Positions 44,724-54,341 of a stretch of DNA of 64,000 bases are shown here, piece by piece. A model generated the notes under the pieces. It was not told the DNA's origin, did not search any database, and worked only from the letters and a program-made list of their open reading frames with translations. The stretch is from positions 1 to 64,000 of the forward strand of contig NZ_SHKM01000003.1 of NCBI RefSeq assembly GCF_004217225.1. Reading direction: 5' to 3'. Made by a program: the position numbers and the translations under genes. Origin of the DNA: Azospira oryzae (GTDB lineage Bacteria > Pseudomonadota > Gammaproteobacteria > Burkholderiales > Rhodocyclaceae). Numbering within the stretch: the stretch's first letter is position 1; every line of letters starts with the position of its first letter.

Positions 44724-45443
44724 ATGCTGCTCCCTTTCAGAATCTTTGCCCTTATCCCCACCTTAGTGCTGGCGCTGACCCTGCATTTGCAGATCGGCAA
44801 TGCCCATGCCCAAACGCCTACGCAGAATGGGGACGTAGTCATCAACGCGGTGGACCAATTTCTCCGCACCCAGACCAAAGGGCTCCCGGGGCGGGTCCAG
44901 TACACCATCACACCTCTCGACAGCCGCACCCAGCTAGCCGCCTGCCCTGCGGTTGAGGCCTTCCTTCCCCCGGGCGCCCGCCTCTGGGGGCGCATTTCAG
45001 TAGGGGTAAAGTGCCTCGGCGATGCCGGCTGGAGCATCTATGTGCCGGTCCAGGTCAGCGTCACAGCCAACTACCTGGTGGCCGCCCGCCCCCTCTCACC
45101 CGGGCAACCCCTCACTCTCAATGATGTCGTTGCCCAGAGCGGCGACCTGGCCGGATTACCAAGCGGCGTCGTAACAGATGTACAGCAGGCCGTCGGCAAG
45201 ACCTTGCGTAATGCCATTTCCGCCGGCCAACCTTTGCGGGCCGAGATGCTGATGGCGCCGCTGGTCGTTCAACAGGGTCAAACCGTAAAGATCATGTCCC
45301 GTGGCTCTGGCTTTTCCGTAACCAGCGAAGGGCGCGCCATGAACAACGCAGCCGAAGGTCAGATCGCCCAGGCACGCCTGGCCAACGGACAAACGGTGAG
45401 CGGCATTGCCCGGCCCGGCGGCATCATTGAGATCGGCCACTAG
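44724..45443 (+). CDS. flgA: P-ring assembly chaperone FlgA
   Basis: A 239-aa periplasmic FlgA. Signal peptide at residues 1-30 (LIPTLVLALTLHLQIGNAHA). The SAF domain has YLVAARPLSPGQPLTLNDVV and GKTLRNAISAGQPLRAEML, and the C-terminus has GQTVKIMSRGSGFSVTSEGRAM. ATG 44724 begins the signal peptide. Longer frames have no start context. It is divergent from flgB. Confidence 0.95.
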   Translation: MLLPFRIFALIPTLVLALTLHLQIGNAHAQTPTQNGDVVINAVDQFLRTQTKGLPGRVQYTITPLDSRTQLAACPAVEAFLPPGARLWGRISVGVKCLGDAGWSIYVPVQVSVTANYLVAARPLSPGQPLTLNDVVAQSGDLAGLPSGVVTDVQQAVGKTLRNAISAGQPLRAEMLMAPLVVQQGQTVKIMSRGSGFSVTSEGRAMNNAAEGQIAQARLANGQTVSGIARPGGIIEIGH

Positions 45444-45490
45444 CCGCAGCCGGACAAGATTCAATGCCATCAGCCACACAAAAAAAACGC

Positions 45491-45518
45491 TAAAGTTTCT
45501 GCAGGTTTGTGCCGTTAA
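45491..45518 (+). promoter_or_regulatory. Sigma-28 (FliA) promoter of flgM
   Basis: TAAAGTTT, 12 nt, GCCGTTAA. The -35 part matches the enteric consensus exactly and the -10 part differs at one base. Spacing is one base longer than the E. coli consensus. It precedes the flgM GTG by 33 nt and allows FliA to drive its own antagonist. Confidence 0.8.
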
Positions 45519-45551
45519 ATCCAGCAAGATGAAAGCCTGAAAGGGTTCGCC

Positions 45552-45842
45552 GTGAAAATTGAATCGTCTCTCGCGCCCGCCGGCACCCCCGGGGTTGATA
45601 CGCAGAAGCGCACGACCAAGCCACAGACCAAGACCGAAGCCAGTTCCGGGGATGTGCAATTGAGTTTCGCCGGACGGCTGCAGTCCCTGGAAGAGCAGGG
45701 CAACGCTCCGGTGGACAATGCCAAGGTAGCCGCTATCAAGCAGGCCATTGCAGAAGGGCGCTTTTCCATCAACGCCGACGCCATTGCGGACCGCCTGATT
45801 AATTCGGCACAAGAATTGCTGAGGAAGCAGGACCAATCCTGA
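45552..45842 (+). CDS. flgM: Anti-sigma-28 factor FlgM
   Basis: A 96-aa protein with the FlgM shape: a disordered, charged N-terminus (MKIESS, then many Thr/Lys/Gln) and a C-terminal helical region VAAIKQAIAEGRFSINADAIADRLINSAQELL that binds FliA. The GTG start at 45552 is supported by AAGGG six to seven nucleotides upstream. It is secreted once the hook is complete, freeing FliA. Confidence 0.93.
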   Translation: MKIESSLAPAGTPGVDTQKRTTKPQTKTEASSGDVQLSFAGRLQSLEEQGNAPVDNAKVAAIKQAIAEGRFSINADAIADRLINSAQELLRKQDQS

Positions 45843-45864
45843 TCCGGCGCCCGCCCTCCTCCCT

Positions 45865-46347
45865 ATGAATCAAGCGACGATGACCCTCAAATCCCTGTTG
45901 GAAGGCGAACTTGCCCAGATGGGGGATTTCATCAAGCTGCTGAAGGAAGAGCAAGGCGCCTTGACTGCCGGGGATACCGAAGCCCTGGAGGCCCTCAGCG
46001 CCACCAAGGTTGCTTTGGTGCAAACCTTGAATCGTAGCGGGGAAGCCCGTAACGTCGTGCTCAGAAGTGCGGGTCTGGAAAACGACCGCCCGGGCGTAGA
46101 GGCCTGGATTCGGGGCAACCCGAAGGATCTCGCCGTTCAGCAATTGTGGAACAGCCTCAAAGTCGCCGTGGTGGAAGCCAGGGAACTCAACCTGCTGAAT
46201 GGAAAGCTGATTGCCATGCGCCTGCAGCACAATCAACAGACCCTGAGCGCCTTGCTGTCCACCTCCACCACTCCCCAGAGCAATCTCTACGGCCCCGACG
46301 GTCAACCGACCCAACTAAGTGGCCGGCGCATCATCGACGCCGCCTGA
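45865..46347 (+). CDS. flgN: Export chaperone FlgN for FlgK and FlgL
   Basis: A 160-aa helical FlgN/FlgK-chaperone-like protein: LLEGELAQMGDFIKLLKEEQGALTAGDTEALEALSATK at the N-terminus, and a C-terminal tail with NLYGPDGQPTQLSGRRIIDAA, typical of the family. It follows flgM by 22 nt in one transcript. Confidence 0.92.
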   Translation: MNQATMTLKSLLEGELAQMGDFIKLLKEEQGALTAGDTEALEALSATKVALVQTLNRSGEARNVVLRSAGLENDRPGVEAWIRGNPKDLAVQQLWNSLKVAVVEARELNLLNGKLIAMRLQHNQQTLSALLSTSTTPQSNLYGPDGQPTQLSGRRIIDAA

Positions 46348-46424
46348 ACCTCCGGTTCCGGGCTCCCCGTTCCCGGAGCAGCCCCCCCCTGCCCTCCCGC
46401 TTTACTTTACTACTCCAAGGCCCT

Positions 46425-47276
46425 CTATCTGGCAGGAGTCGCGATGCCCGCTGGCGAAGCAGGAGGAACACCGGCCGGCGGCGCCATGGGCGCCTGAGGA
46501 GTCGGAGCGACCACGGCAGGTTTTTCCGGCAGCATGGAATCAATCAGGATGCTGACCCGCCGGTTCCGGGCCCGCCCTTCCACCGTCTCATTCATCTCGA
46601 CCGGCCGGGTTTCGCCGTAACCGATGGCTGTCAGATGGGTAGGAGCGACTCCGGCATCGACAAACAACCGCAGCACCGTGGTGGCCCGCACCGCTGACAA
46701 CTCCCAGTTCGACGGAAATTGGGCGGTGCGGATGGGGATGTTGTCGGTATGTCCTTCGATGGTGATGGGGAAATCCGTCGGCGCCAGAACCTCACCGACC
46801 GCCCGCATGGCCCGGATGGAGGTCTGTTCCAGCTGGGCCTGACCTGGGGCGAAGAGAATGCTGTCGTTGATTTCGATAGTGACGCCACGGGCCGTCTCCA
46901 GCACCCTGACCTTGCCCTGCTGCACCAGGGGCGCCAGGACGGCAAAAATGTCCTTGGCCACATTGCGCATCTTGTCCCGTTGCTGCTGTTTGGCCTCGAC
47001 GACCTTGGGATCTTCCTTCACCACGATCTGCTTGACCACACTGTCCGGCGTCCGCTTGGGCACGACCGTGATGGCGCCCCCATCGACGATGGAGGGGTTC
47101 TTGAAGGCAGTGATCAGGGAATCCGATAGCACCCGGTACTTGCCCTCGTTCACCGACGAGATGGCGTACATCACCACGAAGAAGGCAAACAGCAGGGTAA
47201 TGAAGTCGGCGTAGGAAACGAGCCAGCGCTCCAGATTCTCATGCTCGTCCGCGTGCTTTTTATTGCGGCGTCCCAT
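46425..47276 (-). CDS. motD: Flagellar stator protein MotD (MotB family)
   Basis: A 283-aa MotB-family stator. It begins MGRRNKKHADEHENLERWLVSYADFITLLFAFFVVMYAIS, where the membrane Asp in YADF carries protons. The C-terminal OmpA-like domain binds peptidoglycan (ITIEGHTDNIPIRTAQFPSNWELSAVRA and GYGETRP). The tail is Pro/Ala-rich. The longer positively charged start and its pairing with MotC at the end of a fliA operon match MotD of Pseudomonas. It lies convergent to flgN. Confidence 0.93.
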   Translation of the reverse strand: MGRRNKKHADEHENLERWLVSYADFITLLFAFFVVMYAISSVNEGKYRVLSDSLITAFKNPSIVDGGAITVVPKRTPDSVVKQIVVKEDPKVVEAKQQQRDKMRNVAKDIFAVLAPLVQQGKVRVLETARGVTIEINDSILFAPGQAQLEQTSIRAMRAVGEVLAPTDFPITIEGHTDNIPIRTAQFPSNWELSAVRATTVLRLFVDAGVAPTHLTAIGYGETRPVEMNETVEGRARNRRVSILIDSMLPEKPAVVAPTPQAPMAPPAGVPPASPAGIATPAR

Positions 47277-47280
47277 GGGA

Positions 47281-48021
47281 TCAGCTCACGTAACCCTGGA
47301 GGCGGCTCTCGATGATGCGCGGGTTGTCGCCGTTGGCGATGCCGACCAGGCCATCCACCAGCATTTCCCGCAGGGTCACCAGGCGGGCAATATGAGCCTT
47401 CAGTTTGGTGGACATGGGAATCAGCACCAGGTTGGCCATGCCGACGCCGTAAATGGTGGCCACGAAGGCGACGGCGATACCGGCCCCCAACTTGGAGGGA
47501 TCGGACAGGTTCTCCATCACGTGGATCAGACCCATCACCGCGCCGATAATGCCGATGGTCGGAGAGAAGCCGCCGGCGGATTCCCAGAACTTGGCACCGG
47601 CCTTCAGTTCCTCTTCATAGGTGCCGATTTCCACCTCCAGCACCTCCCGCAGACGTTCCGGCTCCGCACCGTCCACCAGCAGTTGCAGCCCTTTCTGGAT
47701 AAACGGGTCGCGCAACTGGGCGATGAACCCCTCTAGGGCCAGCAGGCCCTCGCGGCGGGAGACATGGCTCCAGTCGGAAATGCTGTTGATCATCCAGGCG
47801 TGATTGACCGCCGGCGGCACCCACACCCACTTGAGCATCTTGAAAGCCCGGACCACGGTGGATACGGGACTCTGCAGCAGGACGGCACCGAAGGTCCCCC
47901 CCAGCACGATCATGGCGGCGGTGGGCTGCAGCAGGGAGCCGAGGTGCCCACCTTCGAGAATCTGACCCCCGATGATGGCACCAAGCCCCAGGAGCAAACC
48001 GATAATGCTTATGCTATCCAT
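47281..48021 (-). CDS. motC: Flagellar stator protein MotC (MotA family)
   Basis: A 246-aa MotA-family stator with four membrane helices and GAVLLQSP, FSPTIGIIGAVMGLIHVMENL and GVGMANLVLIPMSTKLK. ATG 48021 starts MDSISIIGLLLG. It overlaps fliA by 8 nt. Another MotAB pair may exist elsewhere in the genome. Confidence 0.95.
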   Translation of the reverse strand: MDSISIIGLLLGLGAIIGGQILEGGHLGSLLQPTAAMIVLGGTFGAVLLQSPVSTVVRAFKMLKWVWVPPAVNHAWMINSISDWSHVSRREGLLALEGFIAQLRDPFIQKGLQLLVDGAEPERLREVLEVEIGTYEEELKAGAKFWESAGGFSPTIGIIGAVMGLIHVMENLSDPSKLGAGIAVAFVATIYGVGMANLVLIPMSTKLKAHIARLVTLREMLVDGLVGIANGDNPRIIESRLQGYVS

Positions 48022-48754
48022 GGCGTTTTTTCTTCTTTCCTGAAGTCTCACCCAGAACCTTGGCCCGCAAGCGGGCGATGGCCTGACTATGCAGCTGACA
48101 GACGCGGGACTCGGTCACCCCCATGACTTCGCCGATTTCCCGCAGATTGAGGTCCTGCTCATAGTAGAGGGCCATCATCAATTTTTCCCGTTCCGGCAAC
48201 TCGCCGATGGAAGCCACCAGGGTCTGCCGCAGGCTCTGCTCCTCGAGCAGGCGCAGGGGATCGGCATCGTGATCCGTCAGGTGGCGCTCCAGGAAGCCTT
48301 CCTCGCCCTCTTCGGTGAAGTCCTCGAAATAGAGCAGTTGGTGGCCCCGGGCTTCGCCCAGCATTTTCTGGTAATCGGCCAGGGACATGTCCATGGCTTC
48401 GGCCAACTCCTTTTCCGTCGGCACGCGACCGTGCTGCTGTTCGAGTTGGGTGATGGCTTGTTCGATGCGGCGCAGGTCCCGGCGCAATCCCCGGGGCAGC
48501 CAGTCGTTTTCCCGCAGGCCATCCAGCATGGCCCCCCGGATGCGCTGCGCCGCGTAGGTCTCGAACTGGGCGCCGTGCCCGGTCTCGAACCGGTTCATGG
48601 CATCCAGCAGACCGATCATCCCGTTCTGCACCAAATCCTCCACCTGCACACTGGAGGGCAGGCGTGCCATCAGGTGGTAAGCGATGCGCTTGACGAGAGG
48701 AGCGAAGCGCTGGACGAGCTGTTCCTTGTCGAGCTGACCAGCGGCGTTATACAT
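48014..48754 (-). CDS. fliA: Flagellar sigma factor FliA (sigma-28)
   Basis: A 246-aa sigma-28. Region 2 is QVEDLVQNGMIGLLDAMNRFETGHGAQFETYAAQRIRGAMLDGLRENDWLPR, region 3 follows, and region 4 ends LNLREIGEVMGVTESRVCQLHSQAIARLR. It drives the GCCGTTAA-type promoters found before flgK and flgM. It lies in the flhB-motD operon, so it is made at the intermediate stage and held by FlgM. Confidence 0.97.
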   Translation of the reverse strand: MYNAAGQLDKEQLVQRFAPLVKRIAYHLMARLPSSVQVEDLVQNGMIGLLDAMNRFETGHGAQFETYAAQRIRGAMLDGLRENDWLPRGLRRDLRRIEQAITQLEQQHGRVPTEKELAEAMDMSLADYQKMLGEARGHQLLYFEDFTEEGEEGFLERHLTDHDADPLRLLEEQSLRQTLVASIGELPEREKLMMALYYEQDLNLREIGEVMGVTESRVCQLHSQAIARLRAKVLGETSGKKKKRHG

Positions 48755-48766
48755 ATGTCGGTTGGG

Positions 48767-49669
48767 CTATCCGGCGTGGATAGGGCTCGGCGTAATGCGT
48801 TGGCTCAAGTGTAGCAGCTGTTGCACGAATTGTTCGAGTCCGCCCCCTTCCCTACCCGACTGGGGCCAGTGCAGCATGTCGGCCGCCAGGCCGCGCAGGC
48901 TGCGGGCCGCCGGACTGTCCGGGAACGCCGTGACCACGGGCTGGGCGAGTCGGGACGACTGGCGCAGGGCATCGTCCAGGGGGATGCAGCCGCTGTAGTC
49001 CAGGCTGACGTGCAGGCGCTGGCTGGCAACCTGGGCGATGTTGTCGAAAATCGCTTCCGCATCGGCGGCAGCCTTGACCTTGTTCACCAGGATGCGGAAG
49101 TCGCGCCGGGCGTAGCCGGTGCTCATTTTCTTGATCAGGGCATAGGCCTCGGTGATGGCGGAGCCGGTGGCAGAGAGCACGATCACCGTTTCCTGGGCCG
49201 CCAGGCCAAGGGGCGAAAAACCCAGGGGATGATCCACCGCCGTATCCACCAGGATGACGTCGGCCGGATGCTCCATCTCCGCCAGGCCTTCCACCAGGGC
49301 CTGCTTCTGGGCCAGGGAAAAACGGGAAAGCTTCTTCACGGCCCGGGCCGCCGGCAGCAGGCGCACGCCGGCACCAGCGGCGAGCAGCACCTCTTCCAGG
49401 GGCTTTTCCCGATTCACCACATGCACCAGGTCATAACGGGCCGGCACGCCGAACAGGGCCGCCTGGTTATCGGCGCCGGTATTCTCGTCCAGGATCAGGA
49501 CTTCCTTGCCCTGGCGCGCCAGGGCGGCCGCCAGGTTGGCCACGGCCACGCTTTTGCCGACGCCTTCGCAGCCGGCGGCAAAACTCACCACCCGCAGTTG
49601 CTCGCGCCCGAACAGGCGGCGCAAGCCGGCCGCCTGGTCACCCCGGAATTCAGCCACGACGGCCTCCAT
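48767..49669 (-). CDS. fleN: Flagellar number regulator FleN (MinD/ParA-like ATPase)
   Basis: A 300-aa MinD-type ATPase with the deviant Walker A AAGCEGVGKSVAVANLA and DVILVDTAVDHPLGFSPL. In polar flagellates FleN limits flagellum number by antagonising FleQ. It is located between flhF and fliA, overlapping flhF by 20 nt. The N-terminal ~20 residues include a helix (DQAAGLRRLF) like the FleQ-contacting region. Confidence 0.92.
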   Translation of the reverse strand: MEAVVAEFRGDQAAGLRRLFGREQLRVVSFAAGCEGVGKSVAVANLAAALARQGKEVLILDENTGADNQAALFGVPARYDLVHVVNREKPLEEVLLAAGAGVRLLPAARAVKKLSRFSLAQKQALVEGLAEMEHPADVILVDTAVDHPLGFSPLGLAAQETVIVLSATGSAITEAYALIKKMSTGYARRDFRILVNKVKAAADAEAIFDNIAQVASQRLHVSLDYSGCIPLDDALRQSSRLAQPVVTAFPDSPAARSLRGLAADMLHWPQSGREGGGLEQFVQQLLHLSQRITPSPIHAG

Positions 49670-51029
49670 AGGTGCCGGTCAGGCCCGCATTGGCCATCAT
49701 CAGGGCCGGCTCGACGCCGGCATAGCGATGGGGAGAGGTTTCCGGCAGGTCCTTGAAGGCCCGGTGCAGCAGATAGGCCCGGTTAGGCAGGTGCAGATCT
49801 TCAGGCACGCGCTGGCCGTTGGAGACGTAGTGCAGCTTGAGGCCGTGGCGCATGATGGCATCCAGGGGCGTCGCCAGGCTGGCAGCTTCGTCCACCTTGG
49901 TCAGGATGCAGCCGGCCAGGTCTTCGCCCTGGTAGGCGGAGATGACGTCGTCCAGGGTATCGCCACGGCTGGTGGCCGACAGGCAGAGCAGGCGGCGCAC
50001 GTCGCCGTTGGCGCCCATCAGCATGGAAATCTGCTCGGCCACCAGGCGGTCCTTCTGGCTCATGCCCATGGTGTCGATCAGCACCATGTGCTTGTGGGAC
50101 AGTTCTTCCAGGGTATTGCGCAGATCGCCCACGTCCCGCACCAGATGCACGGAAACGCCGAGGATGCGGCCATAGATACGCAACTGCTCGTGAGCGCCGA
50201 TCCGGTAGCCGTCGGTGGTGACCAGAGCCAGCTTGTCGGCACCGTGGCGCACCACGCAACGGGCGGCCAGCTTGGCGGTGGTGGTGGTCTTGCCGACCCC
50301 GGTGGGACCCACCAGGGCGTACACGCCGCCCCGGTCGATGATGTCGTTGTCGTTGCCGATGGTCAGCAGGGAACGGTCGGCAGCACCCTTGATCCAGGCC
50401 TGGGCCTGGGAGGCATCCAGTTCGGAAGGCAGTTCGGCCAGCAGTTCGCGGGAAAACTGGGGGGAGAAACCGGCATCCAGCATCTGGCGCAACATGTCCG
50501 TCTTCACCGGCTCCATGCGGGCAGTCTCGCCCCAGGCGAAACCGGCCATGTGCTGCTCGACGATTTTGCGCAGGGCGCGGATCTCTTCCATCATGACCGC
50601 AGCCGGGATTTCCTCTTCCTCGCGCACCGTGCGGGTACCGCCGGAGCGGGCGGCCATCTCGGGACGGGGCGCCGGACGCTGAGCCGGGCGGGCGACGGCC
50701 GGGATGGGGCCACTGGCGGGATTTGCAGCGGTACCACGCTGGGAAGGCTGCATTTCTGCGGCTCGGGGAGCAGGGGCAGGCCGGGCCGGTGCTGCGGCTG
50801 GTGCAGGGCGGGAGGCGCTGGAGAGGCTGACCTTGTAGTCCTCCACCGCCACCTCGTCCCGGGAGGGACCGGGCACGATCATGGCCATGTCGCGGGAAGC
50901 GACCGCCATGATTTCCACGCCGCCGGGAACGCCCCGGTTGGAGAGGATGATGGCGTCGGGACCCAAGGTCTCTTTGACCTTACGCAGGGCTTCCCGGGCA
51001 TTTACGGCGATGAATTTTTTGACGTTCAT
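49650..51029 (-). CDS. flhF: Polar flagellar placement GTPase FlhF
   Basis: A 459-aa SRP-like GTPase. The basic B-domain start (MNVKKFIAVNAREALRKVKETLG) is followed by an Ala/Pro-rich linker (about 75-165) and the NG domain: G1 VGPTGVGKTTTTAKLAARCV, then LVTTDGYRIGAHEQLRIYG, MVLIDTMGM and LTKVDEA. It recruits FliF to the pole. Its ATG overlaps the flhA stop by 4 nt. Confidence 0.95.
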   Translation of the reverse strand: MNVKKFIAVNAREALRKVKETLGPDAIILSNRGVPGGVEIMAVASRDMAMIVPGPSRDEVAVEDYKVSLSSASRPAPAAAPARPAPAPRAAEMQPSQRGTAANPASGPIPAVARPAQRPAPRPEMAARSGGTRTVREEEEIPAAVMMEEIRALRKIVEQHMAGFAWGETARMEPVKTDMLRQMLDAGFSPQFSRELLAELPSELDASQAQAWIKGAADRSLLTIGNDNDIIDRGGVYALVGPTGVGKTTTTAKLAARCVVRHGADKLALVTTDGYRIGAHEQLRIYGRILGVSVHLVRDVGDLRNTLEELSHKHMVLIDTMGMSQKDRLVAEQISMLMGANGDVRRLLCLSATSRGDTLDDVISAYQGEDLAGCILTKVDEAASLATPLDAIMRHGLKLHYVSNGQRVPEDLHLPNRAYLLHRAFKDLPETSPHRYAGVEPALMMANAGLTGTYGGRRG

Positions 51030-53107
51030 GATCTACCCCCGATGAGCGAGGTGACTTTGATGATTTTGGATTCGGGAACTTCACTGTGGGCGATCACCTT
51101 GAGCTGGCTCACGGTGCGCCGCAGGAAGCGGGAAAGAAGGGTACGGATGCTGGCGGGCACCAGCAGCACCGCGGGCAGGCCCAGCTCTTCCTGACGCTGG
51201 GCGGCGGCGGCGGTCTCGCGCATCAGGGTATCGGCCAGGCCGGGCTCCAGGCTGCCTTCGCCGGAACCGGCAACGGCCTGGACCAGGATGCGTTCCAGTT
51301 GGGGGTCCAGGGACATGACCTGCATGTCGGCGGTGCCGGGATAGAGCTGCTGGATGATGCTGCGCCCCAGGGCGACGCGCACGGTGGAGGTCAGGGCCTC
51401 CGGATCTGCATTGCGGGGCGCGTGGTCGGCAAGGGTTTCGATGATGGTGCGCATGTCGCGGATATGCACGCCCTCTTCCAGCAGGTTCTGCAGCACCTTC
51501 TGCAGCGTTCCCAGAGGAATGACCTTGGGCACCAGATCCTCGGCCAGCTTGGGCATTTCCTTGGCCAGATGGTCCAGCAGCTGCTGGGTTTCCTGGCGCC
51601 CCAGGAGTTCGGCGGCATGGGACAGGATCAGGTGGTTGAGGTGAGTGGCGACCACGGTGGAGGCATCCACCACGGTGTAGCCGTAGGACTGGGCCTGCTC
51701 CCGCAGGCTGGCGTCGATCCAGACAGCCGGCAGGCCGAAGGCCGGATCCTTGGTCGGGGTTCCGGACACGGTACCGGCCACGCGGCCGGGATTGATGGCC
51801 AGGAACTGGCCGGGGAAGGCTTCGCCGCCGCCGACCTCGACCCCCTTCAGCTGGATGCGATAGGCGTTGGGACGCAGTTCCAGGTTGTCCCGGATGTGCA
51901 CCGGCGGCACCAGGAAGCCCACTTCCTGGGCAAATTTCTTGCGGATGCCACGAATGCGCCGCAGCAGTTCCCCATCCTGGGACTTGTCCACCACCGGGAT
52001 CAGACGGTAGCCCACTTCCAGGCCCAGCACGTCCAGCGGCGCCACGTCGTTCCAGCTGGCTTCCATGTTCTCGGGCGCCGGCGGCGCCTGCACCGGCACC
52101 GGCGCAGTCTTGACCAGCTCGGCCCGCTTGGAAAGCAGGTAACCCAAGCCACCCAACATGGCGGCAAGGAGGATGAAAACAAAGTTGGGCATACCCGGAA
52201 TCAGGCCCATGATTCCGAGAATGGCGGCGGTAATCCACATCACCCGGGGATTGGCGAACATCTGGCCAAGGAACTGGCTGCTGATGTCCTGGTCATCCCC
52301 CACCCGGGTCACCACCATACCGGCAGCGATGGAAATGATCAGCGCCGGAATCTGGGCCACCAGGCCGTCGCCGATGGTCAGCAGGGTGTAGTTCTTGGCC
52401 GCTACCCCCACGTCCATGTTGTGCTGCAGGACGCCGACGATGAGGCCGCCGATGACGTTGATCAGCATGATGATGATGCCGGCCATGGCATCGCCGCGCA
52501 CGAACTTGGAGGCACCGTCCATGGAACCGTAGAAATCGGCTTCGCTGGCCACCTCAGCCCGGCGGCGGCGCGCCTCGTCCTCGGCGATGAGGCCGGCGTT
52601 GAGGTCGGCGTCGATGGCCATCTGCTTGCCTGGCATGGCGTCCAGGGTGAAACGGGCCGCCACTTCGGCCACCCGGCCGGCACCCTTGGTGATGACCATG
52701 AAGTTGATGATCACCAGGATCAGGAAAACGACGATACCCACCGCCGTGTTGCCGCCCACCAGGAAGTGGCCGAAGGCTTCGATCACCTTGCCGGCGGCGT
52801 CCGGCCCCGTATGCCCCTGCAGCAGCACCACCCGGGTGGAAGCCACGTTCAGGGACAGGCGCAACAGGGTGGTCACCAGCAGGATGGTGGGGAAGACGGA
52901 GAAGTCCAGGGGCTTGAGCGTGTAGATCGCCACCAGCAGGACGATGATGGAAAGGGCGATGTTGAAGGTGAAGAAGAGGTCCAGGGCAAAGGCCGGCAGC
53001 GGCAGGACCATCATCGCCAGGATCATCAGGATCAGGACGGGTGCCGCCAGCTGGCGCGGATTGAGGCGCCCGAACAGGCCTTGCAGGGACATGGCGTTAC
53101 TAGCCAT
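51026..53107 (-). CDS. flhA: Flagellar export gate protein FlhA
   Basis: A 693-aa FlhA with about eight membrane helices in the first 330 residues, the FHIPEP-type loop (TKGAGRVAEVAARFTLDAMPGKQMAIDADLNAG) and a large cytoplasmic domain that docks export substrates and chaperones. ATG 53107 has GGAGG six nucleotides upstream and overlaps the flhB stop by 8 nt. Confidence 0.97.
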   Translation of the reverse strand: MASNAMSLQGLFGRLNPRQLAAPVLILMILAMMVLPLPAFALDLFFTFNIALSIIVLLVAIYTLKPLDFSVFPTILLVTTLLRLSLNVASTRVVLLQGHTGPDAAGKVIEAFGHFLVGGNTAVGIVVFLILVIINFMVITKGAGRVAEVAARFTLDAMPGKQMAIDADLNAGLIAEDEARRRRAEVASEADFYGSMDGASKFVRGDAMAGIIIMLINVIGGLIVGVLQHNMDVGVAAKNYTLLTIGDGLVAQIPALIISIAAGMVVTRVGDDQDISSQFLGQMFANPRVMWITAAILGIMGLIPGMPNFVFILLAAMLGGLGYLLSKRAELVKTAPVPVQAPPAPENMEASWNDVAPLDVLGLEVGYRLIPVVDKSQDGELLRRIRGIRKKFAQEVGFLVPPVHIRDNLELRPNAYRIQLKGVEVGGGEAFPGQFLAINPGRVAGTVSGTPTKDPAFGLPAVWIDASLREQAQSYGYTVVDASTVVATHLNHLILSHAAELLGRQETQQLLDHLAKEMPKLAEDLVPKVIPLGTLQKVLQNLLEEGVHIRDMRTIIETLADHAPRNADPEALTSTVRVALGRSIIQQLYPGTADMQVMSLDPQLERILVQAVAGSGEGSLEPGLADTLMRETAAAAQRQEELGLPAVLLVPASIRTLLSRFLRRTVSQLKVIAHSEVPESKIIKVTSLIGGRS

Positions 53108-54239
53108 TGGCCGCCTCCACCATCATGTCCTGGGGAATGGGCAGATCCCGGGGCGGCACCGGATAGCTGCCGCCGACTTCCCGATAACGGTTCAATTGAT
53201 AGACGTAGGCCAGCACTTCGGCGACCGCGTTGTACAGGGCACCGGGAATTTCATCCTCAAGCTCGGCGAAGCGGTACAGCGTACGAGCCAGGGGCGGAGC
53301 CTCCAGGAGGGGCACGCCATGCTCGGCACCGATCTCCCGGATGCGCAAGGCCACGGCATCCACGCCCTTGGCCACCACTTTGGGCGCCCGCATGCCTGCG
53401 GTGTAAGCCAAAGCAACAGCAAAGTGGGTCGGGTTGGTGACGATGACATCGGCCTTGGGCACCGCGCTCATCATGCGACGCTGGGCAGCCTCGCGCTGCA
53501 GGCGGCGGATGCGTCCCTTGACCTCGGGACTACCTTCCATTTCCTTGTGTTCCTGCTTGACCTCTTCCTTGGTCATCTTCAGCTTGTCGTAGTACTGCCA
53601 CAGCTGGAAGGGCACGTCGGCGGCAACGATGAGGAACATGGCCGCCACAATCAGGAGAAAACTCCAGGAAATCATGTCGCCGGCCATAGCCAGACCGGCA
53701 TCCAGCGGCAGGGAGAGCAACTGGAAGAGCTGGTCCTGCTCACGCCAGATAACCCACACCGCCACGCCGCCGATGAGACCGGCCTTGGCCACGGCCTTGA
53801 CCATCTCGACCAGCCCGTTCCACGAAAAAACGCGCTTGATGCCGTTCAGCGGATTGAGGCGCGTCAGATCGGGGGTAAAAGCTTTGGGGGCGAAATTCCA
53901 TGCATTCAGGAGAAAGGGGGATGCCAGCGCTGCCAGCACCAATGCCAGGATCAGGGGCCAAAAAGCAACCACGGCGTCCCAGGACAAGGCTGAAAAACGG
54001 GTCAGGGCATATTCGGGATCATCCACGGCCCGTCGGTCCCACACCAGCCCCTTGCGGAACACCAGGGAAAGACGCTGCACGAACCAGCCGCCGAGGAACC
54101 ATACCGTGCCGGCGGAAACGATCAGGACGAGAAAAGAGCCCAGCTCCCGGGAATGGGGAACCTGGCCCTGCTCCCGGGCCTGCTCTATGCGCCTGCCTGT
54201 TGGCGCTTCTGTTTTCTCGAGATCGCTATCTTCCGCCAT
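53100..54239 (-). CDS. flhB: Flagellar export switch protein FlhB
   Basis: A 379-aa FlhB starting MAEDSDLEKTEAPTGRRIEQAREQGQVPHSREL. Four membrane helices precede the cytoplasmic domain with the autocleavage site NPTH (VIVTNPTHFAVAL). It changes export specificity together with FliK. An ATG at 54248 three codons upstream has no ribosome site. First gene of the seven-gene operon. Confidence 0.96.
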   Translation of the reverse strand: MAEDSDLEKTEAPTGRRIEQAREQGQVPHSRELGSFLVLIVSAGTVWFLGGWFVQRLSLVFRKGLVWDRRAVDDPEYALTRFSALSWDAVVAFWPLILALVLAALASPFLLNAWNFAPKAFTPDLTRLNPLNGIKRVFSWNGLVEMVKAVAKAGLIGGVAVWVIWREQDQLFQLLSLPLDAGLAMAGDMISWSFLLIVAAMFLIVAADVPFQLWQYYDKLKMTKEEVKQEHKEMEGSPEVKGRIRRLQREAAQRRMMSAVPKADVIVTNPTHFAVALAYTAGMRAPKVVAKGVDAVALRIREIGAEHGVPLLEAPPLARTLYRFAELEDEIPGALYNAVAEVLAYVYQLNRYREVGGSYPVPPRDLPIPQDMMVEAANG

Positions 54240-54265
54240 GACCGGCATCCATATGGATTACGGCC

Positions 54266-54271
54266 ATTATA
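54266..54271 (-). promoter_or_regulatory. Candidate -10 element for the flhB operon
   Basis: TATAAT on the minus strand lies 27 nt before the flhB ATG, within a very T-rich stretch. The -35 region (CTTTAA at 17 nt) is weak. No GG-N10-GC sigma-54 element is present, so the operon may use the housekeeping sigma factor plus an activator at the palindrome upstream. Confidence 0.5.
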
Positions 54272-54341
54272 GGAAAAAATCAAAAAAATTAAAGAGGTAA
54301 GCGATTTATTTTGTGAACAGTCTCAAAATTTTGCCGCTCCT

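Noticed and set aside
46357-46377. Hairpin TCCGGG/CCCGGA between flgN and motD as a bidirectional terminator
   Set aside because: Short stem and no T run on either side. A terminator is expected here, but this sequence does not support it.
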